From UBA8231 sp036011085 (GTDB taxonomy: Bacteria > Latescibacterota > UBA2968 > UBA8231), in the NCBI GenBank assembly GCA_036011085.1, contig DASCMS010000129.1, forward strand, positions 44,388-108,387: 64,000 nt of DNA. Direction: 5' to 3'. The stretch's first letter is position 1. Each line of letters begins with the position of its first letter. Of this stretch, positions 1 to 7,975 are shown piece by piece. The notes under the pieces were generated by a model. It saw only the letters and a list, made by a program, of their open reading frames with translations, had not been told where the DNA came from and made no database searches. The position numbers were made by a program, and so were the translations under genes.

Positions 1-2
1 TC

Positions 3-899
3 GGCCTGATGTGGCCCGAGCCCGGCCGTGCCATGGCCAGGTTGCCGACGCAGTACATCGCTGTCAGCGCCATCTTCATATGCTCCGGTCTCATGCTGCG
101 CACAGACGAGATCCGCGCCGCCCTGCGCGCCTGGCAGGCCACGACCTGGGGCGTGCTGTCCATCCTCTTTGTCACGCCCGTCGTGGGTGGTCTGTTCGCC
201 TACCGTGTGCCGATGGACCCCGCCTTCCAGCTGGGCCTGGCTCTATTCGTCTGCATGCCGACGACACTGTCCTCGGGAATTGCGCTGACAACGCAGGCCC
301 GGGGCAATGCGGCGCTGGCTCTATTGCTGACGGTCGTGACGAACCTGGCTGGCATCTTCACGATTCCCTTCGTCCTCGTCGCTGTTCTCGGGGCTCTGGG
401 TCAGGTCGAACTGTCTGCCTGGAATCTGCTCGTCAAGCTCTGCCTGTCGATTCTGCTGCCCCTGATGGCGGGTCGCTGGTTGCGCCGCCATCTGCAAGTA
501 TGGGTGGAGGCCAACAGGTCTCGGATCACCGTGCTCAGCAATCTGGCGCTGATCAGCATTCCATGGATGAAGTTTTCTGAGTCCTCCGATCGTCTGGCGG
601 CAGTGGCCGTCACCAACCTGCTCACGCTGGTCGTGGCGGGCCTCGTCATCCACGCCCTGTTTCTCGCGATCAACGCCGGAGTCACGCGTCTGCTGAAGCT
701 CGAGCTGGCACAGCGCAAAGCCGTGGTGCTCATGGCAAGTCAGAAAACCCTCCCCGTCGCTCTCACCGTGCTGGCGTTGATTCCGGAGAGCGCCGTGTCG
801 GCGGACGTAAAGGGTCTCATCGCCATCCCTTGCATCACCTCACATCTTGGTCAGATCTTCGTCGATGCCGTCCTCGCCGCGCGCTGGGCTCGCGCCTGA
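3..899 (+). CDS. SBF-like bile acid:Na+ symporter family protein (5' partial)
   Basis: Integral inner-membrane transporter of the bile acid:sodium symporter fold, closest in pattern to the SBF-like (YfeH) branch. About eight hydrophobic segments are visible, and the family signature CMPTTLSSGIALTTQARGN lies near residue 85. The frame is open to the left edge of the window, so the first residues lie outside; the visible 298 codons compare with about 320-340 for the family. An ATG at position 9 exists but lies inside what looks like the first helix, so it is probably not the start. The sulfatase gene follows 43 nt downstream on the same strand, suggesting co-transcription. Substrate unknown; an organic anion or sodium-coupled solute is a family-level guess. 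Confidence 0.8.
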   Translation, partial: GLMWPEPGRAMARLPTQYIAVSAIFICSGLMLRTDEIRAALRAWQATTWGVLSILFVTPVVGGLFAYRVPMDPAFQLGLALFVCMPTTLSSGIALTTQARGNAALALLLTVVTNLAGIFTIPFVLVAVLGALGQVELSAWNLLVKLCLSILLPLMAGRWLRRHLQVWVEANRSRITVLSNLALISIPWMKFSESSDRLAAVAVTNLLTLVVAGLVIHALFLAINAGVTRLLKLELAQRKAVVLMASQKTLPVALTVLALIPESAVSADVKGLIAIPCITSHLGQIFVDAVLAARWARA

Positions 900-942
900 C
901 GCCTGCTGCCAGGGCGCAATCTTCCACGAAGGAGGCAACAAA

Positions 943-2439
943 GTGCGACTCTACCGGAAACCACATCTGCTGTTGATCACCACCGATCAACAGCGCGGTG
1001 ACTGTCTCGGTTGCGCCGGGCACCCGGCGGTGGAAACACCGTACATCGATGAACTGGCCGCTGGCGGAACGCGTTTCCGCAGTGCCTACACATCGGTGCC
1101 GTCCTGTACGCCGGCGAGAGCGGCGATCATCACCGGTATGGAGCCCTGGAACCACGGTCGTCTGACGATGACGGGCAGTGACCCCCTTGAGTACCCTGCC
1201 ACCCTCCCGGGGGAGCTGTCCGCCGCCGGGTACCACACGCAACTGGTGGGCAAGGCGCACCATGCACCACAGCGTGCACGGTATGGTTTTGACAACATGG
1301 TACTCGATGAGTCCGGCCGGCGGGAACCTGGCTTCGTGTCAGACTACCATGCACACTTCGATCGTGCCCGCGAAGGGGAGTACGGATACCGTGACCACTC
1401 CGTGGACTGGAACAGCTGGATGGCGCGACCCTCACACCTGCCCGAGCATCTGCATCCCACGTACTGGACGGCAGGCGAGGGGATCCGGGCGCTGGAAAAC
1501 CGTGACCCCACCTCGCCCCTCTTCCTGTGGCTGTCCTTCGCCAGGCCCCACTCTCCCTACGACCCGCCACAGTCCTATTGGGACATGTACGTCGACCACG
1601 CCGAGATTCCCAAAGCCCACGTCGGTGCCTGGTCTGATCGTTACGATCACAACGTGGCCGACGTCAACGCCCCAAGGTCACACCGCTCCGACCGTGAGAC
1701 CCATCGTGCCCGTGCCGGGTACTACGGCAACATCACGTTCATCGATCATCAGATCGGTCGCTTCCTCTACGAGTTTCGCAAGCGGGATCCGGAAGGTCTG
1801 GCCAACACCCTGATTCTGTTCACTTCAGACCATGGCGACATGATGGGGGATCACCATCACTGGCGGAAGACCTACGCCTACGAAGGCTCCGCCCGCATTC
1901 CCTTCGTCGTCCACTGGCCAACAGCCTGGGGTGAAGACGCGCCGCGTGGCCAGGTGCGCGACGAGCCGATCGAACTGCGCGACATCATGCCGACCCTGCT
2001 CGATGCGGCTCACGCCGACATCCCCGCGTCGGTGGACGGCAGCAGTCTGCTGTCTCTGGCCAACGGCACGTCAGATCCCTGGCGCGAGTTCGTCCAGGGG
2101 GAGCACACCAGCTGCTACGACGATGAGCACGGCATGCAATATGTCACCGACGGTCGACAGAAGTACGTGTGGTTCCATCACACCGGGGCGGAGCAGTTCT
2201 TCGACCTGACCACCGATCCGGGAGAGTGTGTTGACCTGTCGGCGGAGACATTCTGGCAGGCCCGGATCGAGGTCTGGCGCCGCCGGCTGGCCGACATTGA
2301 CGAGCAGCGGGGCGACCCGCGTGGCCTGAGTGGCCAACTGGTGTCGCAACCGGAGGGTGCTCTGCGACTGTCGCCCAATTATGCCCGGTGGCGTGACCGC
2401 GCCGCCGCTACCATCCAAGACTGGCGCACAGAGGCATAA
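943..2439 (+). CDS. Sulfatase, formylglycine (Cys) type
   Basis: Hydrolyses sulfate esters, probably on a sugar or polysaccharide fragment. The N-terminal metal motif LLLITTDQQRGD is followed by CTPAR (Cys55), the C-x-P-x-R signature whose Cys is oxidised to formylglycine in type I sulfatases. SDHGDMMGDH further on supplies calcium ligands. The start is the GTG at 943, because GGAGG lies at 931-935 with 7-nt spacing and the protein then begins right at the family N-terminus; upstream in-frame starts give unrelated sequence. The product is 498 aa, normal for the family. No signal peptide is visible, so it may act in the cytoplasm, unusual for this class. The gene sits between a transporter and a methyltransferase-fold gene 5 nt downstream. 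Confidence 0.9.
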   Translation: MRLYRKPHLLLITTDQQRGDCLGCAGHPAVETPYIDELAAGGTRFRSAYTSVPSCTPARAAIITGMEPWNHGRLTMTGSDPLEYPATLPGELSAAGYHTQLVGKAHHAPQRARYGFDNMVLDESGRREPGFVSDYHAHFDRAREGEYGYRDHSVDWNSWMARPSHLPEHLHPTYWTAGEGIRALENRDPTSPLFLWLSFARPHSPYDPPQSYWDMYVDHAEIPKAHVGAWSDRYDHNVADVNAPRSHRSDRETHRARAGYYGNITFIDHQIGRFLYEFRKRDPEGLANTLILFTSDHGDMMGDHHHWRKTYAYEGSARIPFVVHWPTAWGEDAPRGQVRDEPIELRDIMPTLLDAAHADIPASVDGSSLLSLANGTSDPWREFVQGEHTSCYDDEHGMQYVTDGRQKYVWFHHTGAEQFFDLTTDPGECVDLSAETFWQARIEVWRRRLADIDEQRGDPRGLSGQLVSQPEGALRLSPNYARWRDRAAATIQDWRTEA

Positions 2440-2444
2440 CGAAC

Positions 2445-3230
2445 GTGTCTCACCTGGGGTATCTGGGGCAGGTCACCCACCACGCCGAAGACCAGTATGG
2501 CCCCCTGGATGTGGTCGAGGAGAAGGGGGGGCAGTTGCGATCGCTGCACTTCGGCACGTCCGCCCGACAGAGCACGATGTTCGTCGATCGTCCCGACGAG
2601 CTGGCCCTCGAGTACACTCGCTGCATGCTGACGGCGTTGCTGTTCATGGAGTCGCCCCCGGCACGCGCTCTGATGCTCGGCCTCGGCGGGGGTTCGATGG
2701 TGAAGTTCCTCCTGCGTCGGTGTGCGGCGTGTCATGTCGATGTGGCCGAACTGCGCCCGGCCGTTGTCGAGGTGGCCCAGCGTTTCTTCGCCGTGCCGAA
2801 GATGCATGATCATCTGCGAGTGCACATCGGTGATGGCAATGTTTACGTGCAGGATGCCTCGGTGCCATGGGATCTGGTCCTGCTCGACCTGCATACCAGC
2901 GACGGCATGTCCCCCGTCATGTTCGATCCGGAGTTCCTGCCTGCCTGCAGGCGTCTGACCGCCGCCGGCGGCGTACTTGCCGCCAACCTGTGGTACGGTA
3001 TCGACAAGGTCGTCGAACGACGGGTGCGCCAGCTGCTCGAGTCCTGCTTCGAACAGATTCTCTACCTGCCGGTGGCCGGCAAGCGCAACTGTATCGCTCT
3101 GGGCATCCCGCGCCGCCAGCTGCCGACATGGAGTCAGATCGAGTCGCGGGCCGCTGACTGGCAGGAACGGGCTGGCCTTCCCCTGCCCGAACTGCTACCT
3201 GATCTGGCGCGGCGGAATCCCTTGCGCTGA
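2445..3230 (+). CDS. Spermidine synthase-like SAM-fold protein
   Basis: Has the Rossmann-like fold of spermidine synthases: nucleotide motif LMLGLGGGSMVKFLL near residue 85, an acidic strand end (VDVAELRPAVV) and VPWDLVLLDLHTSDGMSP near residue 145. Polyamine synthases carry a catalytic Asp in this last region, and the DLHTSDG variant here differs from the usual one. The product is 261 aa, close to the catalytic core. Starts with GTG 5 nt after the sulfatase stop with a weak GAGG upstream, so it is probably translated from the same message. Without a recognisable polyamine partner gene, true aminopropyltransferase activity is uncertain; orphan homologues are often annotated only as fused or spermidine synthase-like proteins. 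Confidence 0.75.
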   Translation: MSHLGYLGQVTHHAEDQYGPLDVVEEKGGQLRSLHFGTSARQSTMFVDRPDELALEYTRCMLTALLFMESPPARALMLGLGGGSMVKFLLRRCAACHVDVAELRPAVVEVAQRFFAVPKMHDHLRVHIGDGNVYVQDASVPWDLVLLDLHTSDGMSPVMFDPEFLPACRRLTAAGGVLAANLWYGIDKVVERRVRQLLESCFEQILYLPVAGKRNCIALGIPRRQLPTWSQIESRAADWQERAGLPLPELLPDLARRNPLR

Positions 3231-3239
3231 TATTCCTGG

Positions 3240-4436
3240 TCAGGCCGGCAGGTCGGGGGCGGCCGGATCGAGGCAGGGACCACTGGGTCGCTCTCCGCGA
3301 GGCCGCAGAGGCATCTCGGCGTACGATTCGTAGCGGATGTTCAGTTGCGGTGTCTCGACGACTCGATGGTCTTCGTGGCGGGAGATCATGGCGGCGTCGA
3401 TGACACCCGTCGTCAACAGCGTGCGTTCGCAGGGGTAGGGTGGCACGCCGGTGATGAAAAACTGCTCGATGTTTCGGGTCAGGTAGCCGAAGTGCGAGAA
3501 GGGTCCGTCATTCTGCAGGTAGAACTCGCAGCCCTCGACAGTGCCGTCCCGGCGCCGCGCCGCATAGGCAAACTCCTGCACGTATCCCTGCAGATGCAGG
3601 ACCGAGGCCCGCAGCCCGTCGGCGTAGCGCAGCAGGAACAGGGTGGGCGTGTCACAGTCTTCGGGGTTGTCGCCCTTCTTGTGCTCTGACGGTGCCAGGG
3701 CAGCCAACGCCAGTTCCTGCGACCAGTCGCCCCGGTCGCGGGCACGCCAGACTTCATCCCCTTCCAGACACTGCACGGAGAGAACACCCGTCTCGCCACC
3801 GCGACGGCGCTCCACCATACACTGCAGCGTCTCCAACGCGTGGTAGCCATAGGCCTCGACCGAGCCGTAGCTGAGGGCGAGCACTTCGTCGAGCTCAACG
3901 GTTCCCCTGTCGTATTCCAGCCATGGCTGACGCCAGGACAGCGGTAGCGACGAGCCGGCCATCAGCGGGATTCCGAGCTCCTGCTTGCGGGCCCACATCC
4001 AGGCGGCGTCATGCCAGTCGTAGGCCAGGTGTTTGTCGCTGAACACCGGCACCACCCGTTTGCTCTCGGAGAACACACCGGCGATCTGCTCGAAGAAGTA
4101 GCGTCGGGGGTACATGTGACGGCCCCGCTCATTCCAGGGATAGTCGCCGTGTTCGCCGATCAGCAGGACGGCGTCGACGTTGAGCTCCTTGGCACCGTTG
4201 TGCAGGGCGCGGCGGATGCTGGGGTGCAGGGGGACACCGTGCTTCTGTGCCCGGCCGACGCCGACATCGTTCTCCAGCACATGGTCGATGTACATCGACA
4301 CGATCTCGACGTCGTCGAACCGATGGAAGCCCTCGTCCGTCGACGCGCCCTCGAGGAACTTTGTGACGATCACGTCCGCATGGGACTTCGGGTGGTAGAT
4401 GGTGCAGATGGCGGCGACACGCACCGGGTCGCTCAC
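3240..4436 (-). CDS. Conserved hypothetical protein, Gfo/Idh/MocA-like without a classical GxGxxG
   Basis: A 398-aa protein. The N-terminus (RVAAICTIYHPKSHADV) sits where Gfo/Idh/MocA proteins have the glycine-rich dinucleotide loop, but no GxGxxG is present. The C-terminal segment RTLLTTGVIDAAMISR resembles the end of MocA-like C-terminal domains. No catalytic Lys-Pro motif (EKP) is evident. The start is GTG at 4436 with AGAGG about 6 nt upstream. It is transcribed away from the secreted phosphatase; a promoter-like pair and a perfect palindrome lie in the 113-nt gap. A distant similarity to the atypical oxidoreductase at 23367-24224 (shared HADV motif) is an inference. Function unknown. Confidence 0.7.
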   Translation of the reverse strand: MSDPVRVAAICTIYHPKSHADVIVTKFLEGASTDEGFHRFDDVEIVSMYIDHVLENDVGVGRAQKHGVPLHPSIRRALHNGAKELNVDAVLLIGEHGDYPWNERGRHMYPRRYFFEQIAGVFSESKRVVPVFSDKHLAYDWHDAAWMWARKQELGIPLMAGSSLPLSWRQPWLEYDRGTVELDEVLALSYGSVEAYGYHALETLQCMVERRRGGETGVLSVQCLEGDEVWRARDRGDWSQELALAALAPSEHKKGDNPEDCDTPTLFLLRYADGLRASVLHLQGYVQEFAYAARRRDGTVEGCEFYLQNDGPFSHFGYLTRNIEQFFITGVPPYPCERTLLTTGVIDAAMISRHEDHRVVETPQLNIRYESYAEMPLRPRGERPSGPCLDPAAPDLPA

Positions 4437-4477
4437 GGGGGCCTCTTTTCGCGGTGAAGGGGATCGAACGGGGCATG

Positions 4478-4506
4478 ATACTACAGGCGCCTCCGCAGGC
4501 GGGCAA
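4478..4506 (-). promoter_or_regulatory. Candidate sigma-70-type promoter for the 4436 gene
   Basis: On the minus strand TTGCCC (4506-4501) and TAGTAT (4483-4478) are separated by exactly 17 nt. Each hexamer matches the consensus at 4 of 6 positions. Predicted transcription would begin near 4471, giving a leader of about 35 nt that contains the AGAGG ribosome site. Pattern match only. Confidence 0.4.
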
Positions 4507-4525
4507 ACTCGCGTTGACCGTAGGC

Positions 4526-4542
4526 AATGTCACCGTGACATT
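4526..4542. promoter_or_regulatory. Perfect 17-nt inverted repeat, candidate operator
   Basis: AATGTCAC, one central C, then GTGACATT: two perfect 8-bp half-sites. It ends 7 nt before the ATG at 4550 and lies just upstream of the predicted -35 box of the divergent gene at 4436. This position suits a dimeric repressor of the phosphatase gene and/or an activator of the other gene. No regulator gene is adjacent. The symmetry is seen directly; the function is inferred. Confidence 0.5.
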
Positions 4543-4549
4543 CGAAAGC

Positions 4550-5851
4550 ATGCACACCATCATCCCCATCAGAAAGCTCGCCCTGCTCTGGGTGCTCACC
4601 GTGGCGTGGCTCGGCTCCCCCGCCGTGGCCGCACCGCGGCATGTCTATCTCACATGGCAGGACGATCCGGCCCGGGCGATCACGGTCAACTACCATACCA
4701 TCTCATCGTCGTCATCGTCGGTGGCAACCGGGTCGACGGTGAGCCAGGTGCTGTTTGATACCGTGGCTCGTGGCGGCATGCCATCGACCTACGGAGGACG
4801 CGCCGTCGGGACCCGGCAAGCGATTGCCGCCGTGCCCGGTCGATCGGTGCATCGTGTGCAGCTGACCGGGCTGCTGCCCGAGAGATCCTACTGGTTTGTC
4901 GCCGGTGATTCCCTGACGGGTTTCTCGTCGGAGCGGGCCTTCCGCACCGCGCCCGACGGGGAGGAGCCGTTGCGCTTCGTCGCTGCCGGGGACATGGGTG
5001 TGGCCGAAGGCTCCAGGCGACTGCAGGCCGTGGCGGCCGACCAGGAGCCGCTGTTCGCCCTGCTGGGTGGAGACCTGGCCTACACCGATGGTGACTGGGA
5101 CCAGTGGCCGGTCTGGGATCGCTGGCTGGACAACTGGCAGGAGCTGATGGTGACACCCGCCGGCTACACCGTGCCGATCGTCTCGGCCATCGGCAATCAC
5201 GAAGTCTCAGGCGGCTACGGAGGCGCGCCCGACAACGCCCCCATTTACCTGAGCTATCTGGCCCAGGCCGGGGATCGCAGCTACTACCTGCGCCAGGTGG
5301 GTTCCCGACTCGTCATCTTCCTGCTCGACAGCGGCCACCTGGCCAGTCATGGCGGCGCTCAGGCACAATGGCTGGAGCAGCAGATGGCGGCCCATGCGGG
5401 GGTGCCGGTACGCCTGGCGACGTATCACGTGCCCCTGTTTCCGGGATTCCGTCTTCCCAGCACGAAGTACTCGAAAACAGGGCGGCGAAGCTGGCAACCG
5501 GTATTTGACCGCTATGGCCTGACAGCGGCCTTCGAGAACCACGACCACGTCTTCAAGCGCACACATCCGATCCGAGGCGACCACATCGATCCCCGTGGAA
5601 CCCTCTACCTCGGGGACGGTTCCTTCGGCCGGGGTCCGCGAATGACACGTGGCCCGAGGCAGGTCCACCTGCGGCGTCGCTGGTACCTGGATCGACTCGA
5701 AAGCAAGGGTCACATATGGCGCGTTGATGTAGCCGGCGACAGTGTCGTGTTTGCCGCTGTAGACCAGCGGGGCCGGGTCTTCGACCGTACGGCGCGCCGA
5801 TCTCCCGGCAGGCCGACTAGAACTTCAGGGCTCTATATCTGGCTGCCGTAG
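4550..5851 (+). CDS. Secreted purple-acid-phosphatase-like metallophosphoesterase
   Basis: The 433-aa protein starts with a clear signal peptide (MHTIIPIRKLALLWVLTVAW, ending SPAVA), so it acts outside the inner membrane. A fibronectin-like N-terminal domain (about residues 30-135, including VHRVQLTGLLPERSYWFV) is followed by a calcineurin-like phosphoesterase domain with GDMG, GGDLAYTDG, GNHE, YHVPLF and NHDHVFKRT blocks, which supply the two-metal ligands. The NHDH block replaces the more usual GHxH. ATG 4550 was chosen over an in-frame ATG 96 nt upstream because the signal peptide begins there. The 3' end overlaps the convergent oxidoreductase gene by 19 nt. Likely role: phosphate release from organic esters. 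Confidence 0.88.
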   Translation: MHTIIPIRKLALLWVLTVAWLGSPAVAAPRHVYLTWQDDPARAITVNYHTISSSSSSVATGSTVSQVLFDTVARGGMPSTYGGRAVGTRQAIAAVPGRSVHRVQLTGLLPERSYWFVAGDSLTGFSSERAFRTAPDGEEPLRFVAAGDMGVAEGSRRLQAVAADQEPLFALLGGDLAYTDGDWDQWPVWDRWLDNWQELMVTPAGYTVPIVSAIGNHEVSGGYGGAPDNAPIYLSYLAQAGDRSYYLRQVGSRLVIFLLDSGHLASHGGAQAQWLEQQMAAHAGVPVRLATYHVPLFPGFRLPSTKYSKTGRRSWQPVFDRYGLTAAFENHDHVFKRTHPIRGDHIDPRGTLYLGDGSFGRGPRMTRGPRQVHLRRRWYLDRLESKGHIWRVDVAGDSVVFAAVDQRGRVFDRTARRSPGRPTRTSGLYIWLP

Positions 5852-6840
5852 ACGGCGTCCACCAGGGCCATCGTCTTCACAGCGTCGTCGAAGGCGGTTT
5901 CCGGTGGCCGACCCGTCCGCAGGCAATCGAGAAAATGCATGTGCGTGTCCCAGGCGCCGAAGGCGCGATGGGACTCTCGGCTGCCCGCCAGCTCAAAGGG
6001 GTCAAGGACCTCCACCGCCTCGGCCTGGTTGTCGGCGTACAGCTGGCCGCCCTCCTCCGGATCACCGAAGAAGCTGATGCCCGCGGCATGGATCTCAACG
6101 GTGAACATGCGCCGCCCCGCCATGAAGTTGTTCAGCAGCAGACCGGTGGCCCCCGAAGAGAAGCGCACCAGAGCCAGATGCAGGTTCCAGTGGCCGGCGT
6201 CGAGGCGGCGGTTGTCGGCGGCGACGGACTCGATCTCGCCACCACAGAGATACCGCAGCGTGTCGACGGCGTGAATGCCGTCACAGGTCAGCATGTCCAT
6301 GGCGCCCTTGTAGTACGGCGCACCCCCGACCCAGTTCTTGTAGAACGAGGCATGGGCAGTGTGCACCGAACCGCGAGCTTCGCAGCGGGCCTTGCCATGG
6401 CGAATGAGGGGGGAGAACCGCCGCTGAAAGGTGACGCCGGTCAGTACCTTCTGGCGGCGGGCGATGGCGGCCAGCTGGTGCACCTGTTCGGTGGTCACTG
6501 CGGGCGGCTTTTCGATGAACAGGTGGCAGCCGCGCTCCATCACCTCTGCCGCCACGTCGTACAGGTGATGGGGTGGCATGAAGGCGTAGACGGCGTCGGG
6601 TTTCTCCGCATCGATCATCTGGCGGAAGTCGACATATCTGCCGGGGATGCCGAAGCGATCGCATACTCCGTTGAGTCGCTCTTCGTCGACGTCACAGGCG
6701 GCGACCAGATCGCACCCTGGCAGTTCCGCAAAACACGGGTAGTGGGCGCTGGCGGCCCGCCCGCCGGCGCCGATGACGGCGACGCGGATCGTCTTGCGTC
6801 GCCTGGGGGTCGTCGCCCTCTTTTTCCTCGTCTTGCCCAC
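5833..6840 (-). CDS. Gfo/Idh/MocA family oxidoreductase
   Basis: NAD(P)-dependent sugar or polyol dehydrogenase fold. The N-terminal Rossmann domain has VAVIGAGGRAASAHYPCF, followed by the catalytic-Lys motif FIEKPPAVT and the CDGIHAVDTLRY block that carries the family Asp/His pair. The product is 335 aa. The start is a GTG at 6840 with GGAG about 11 nt upstream; the N-terminal stretch GKTRKKRATTPRRRK is unusually basic and precedes the Rossmann strand. Last gene of the mannonate dehydratase-M81-Gfo-Gfo string, 31 nt after its paralogue across a tetranucleotide repeat. Substrate not predictable. Confidence 0.88.
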   Translation of the reverse strand: MGKTRKKRATTPRRRKTIRVAVIGAGGRAASAHYPCFAELPGCDLVAACDVDEERLNGVCDRFGIPGRYVDFRQMIDAEKPDAVYAFMPPHHLYDVAAEVMERGCHLFIEKPPAVTTEQVHQLAAIARRQKVLTGVTFQRRFSPLIRHGKARCEARGSVHTAHASFYKNWVGGAPYYKGAMDMLTCDGIHAVDTLRYLCGGEIESVAADNRRLDAGHWNLHLALVRFSSGATGLLLNNFMAGRRMFTVEIHAAGISFFGDPEEGGQLYADNQAEAVEVLDPFELAGSRESHRAFGAWDTHMHFLDCLRTGRPPETAFDDAVKTMALVDAVYGSQI

Positions 6841-6860
6841 GATGTCTGTCTCCGTCTCTT

Positions 6861-6888
6861 CAGTCAGTCAGTCAGTCAGTCGGTCGGT
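6861..6888. repeat. Tetranucleotide repeat (CAGT)5(CGGT)2
   Basis: Five perfect CAGT units followed by two CGGT units. The repeat forms the last codons and stop of the gene ending at 6872 and continues into the 31-nt gap before the next gene. On the coding strand it reads as ACTG units, and any run of four contains TGA in every frame. Confidence 0.9.
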
Positions 6889-7975
6889 TCTCAAACCACC
6901 CGGCGTCCCTCAGGGCATCGATGGTATTGCGGCGATCGGTCAGCGGCCAGTGCACCGGCTGGTTGCCGGCCAGTTGCGACTGGTAGACGGCGGCGACCAT
7001 CTCCATGGATCGGCGCCCCACTTCCCCGTCGGAGCGCAGCTCACCGTCACCGTCGAGAGCGGCGACGAGCTCGTCGAGGGCGAGTTCATACGTACTGGCC
7101 GGCGCCGGTCGCTCCAACGGCTGCGGCTGCAGTCCGCTCCACTGGAAACCGGAGTCCGGCTCGTACGCGCCCCGCGTGGCAGCCCACAGATGGACGGTTT
7201 CGGGCAACATGCGGAGGACGCCCGTGGTGCCTCGCAGCTCAAACGCCAGATCCGTGTAGACGGTGAGCTCGGCGCCGCAGATCGCGCCACTGACACCGTT
7301 GCCGAACTTCATGAAGGCCGTGGCGTAGTCCTCCACCGGCCACGGCCGCCGGCGTTGCTCTGCCATGCCGCACAGCCACGCCACCGGGCCCCCGTAGAGA
7401 TCCATCAGGTCGAAGTAGTGCGTGGAGTCGTGCAGCAGGGGGCCTTCGTTGTCAGACCGCCACGAGGGTTCGGGTTTGCAGCCGTCCATGTGACAGGTGA
7501 TGTGGTTGAGCTCGCCGATGGCGCCGTCGGCGAGAAGCTGTCCCGCCAGCTGCCACTCGGGATGCCAGCGGCGATTGTGATTCACCTGCAGCAGGACATC
7601 CTGCCGCCGGCAGGCCTCGATCATGTGATCACATTCGGCCACCGACAGGGCCAGGGGTTTCTCGCAGATGATGGCCCGTACCGAGGGTGTGGCGGCGCAG
7701 TGCAGGACCATGTCGCAGTGCAGTTCGGGGTGCGTGGCGACGATGACGATGTCGGGTTGAGCGGTGTCCAGCATCTGCCGGTAGTCGTGGAACAAGGCGT
7801 CGACGCCGAAGCGCTGGCCGAAGGCGTCGAGCTTTTCCCGACCCCGGTTGACGCCGGCGACCAGCCGCAGTCTGTGGCTGGCCATAACCGCCTCGGCGTG
7901 GTTGTCGGGCAGCTCGGAAAACGAGAACTGGTACCCGACGCGACCGGTGCCGATGAGGGCGACGCCAAGACTCAC
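6872..7975 (-). CDS. Gfo/Idh/MocA family oxidoreductase
   Basis: Rossmann motif GVALIGTGRVGYQFSF at the N-terminus, catalytic motif ICEKPLALS, and a LLHDSTHYFDLMDLYGGP block with the family His/Asp. About 367 aa from the GTG at 7975. That GTG overlaps the TGA of the upstream M81 gene by 4 nt (GTGA), favouring coupled translation; in-frame GTGs at 7978 and 7996 are alternatives. The gene ends inside a tetranucleotide repeat that encodes its last residues (PTD). Probable partner of the mannonate dehydratase-like gene in one sugar-acid pathway. Confidence 0.87.
   Translation of the reverse strand: MSLGVALIGTGRVGYQFSFSELPDNHAEAVMASHRLRLVAGVNRGREKLDAFGQRFGVDALFHDYRQMLDTAQPDIVIVATHPELHCDMVLHCAATPSVRAIICEKPLALSVAECDHMIEACRRQDVLLQVNHNRRWHPEWQLAGQLLADGAIGELNHITCHMDGCKPEPSWRSDNEGPLLHDSTHYFDLMDLYGGPVAWLCGMAEQRRRPWPVEDYATAFMKFGNGVSGAICGAELTVYTDLAFELRGTTGVLRMLPETVHLWAATRGAYEPDSGFQWSGLQPQPLERPAPASTYELALDELVAALDGDGELRSDGEVGRRSMEMVAAVYQSQLAGNQPVHWPLTDRRNTIDALRDAGWFENRPTD

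Noticed and set aside
5935..7266. Long open frame on the plus strand antisense to two oxidoreductase genes
   Set aside because: No recognisable domain; the opposite strand encodes clear Gfo/Idh/MocA motifs. High GC keeps antisense frames open.
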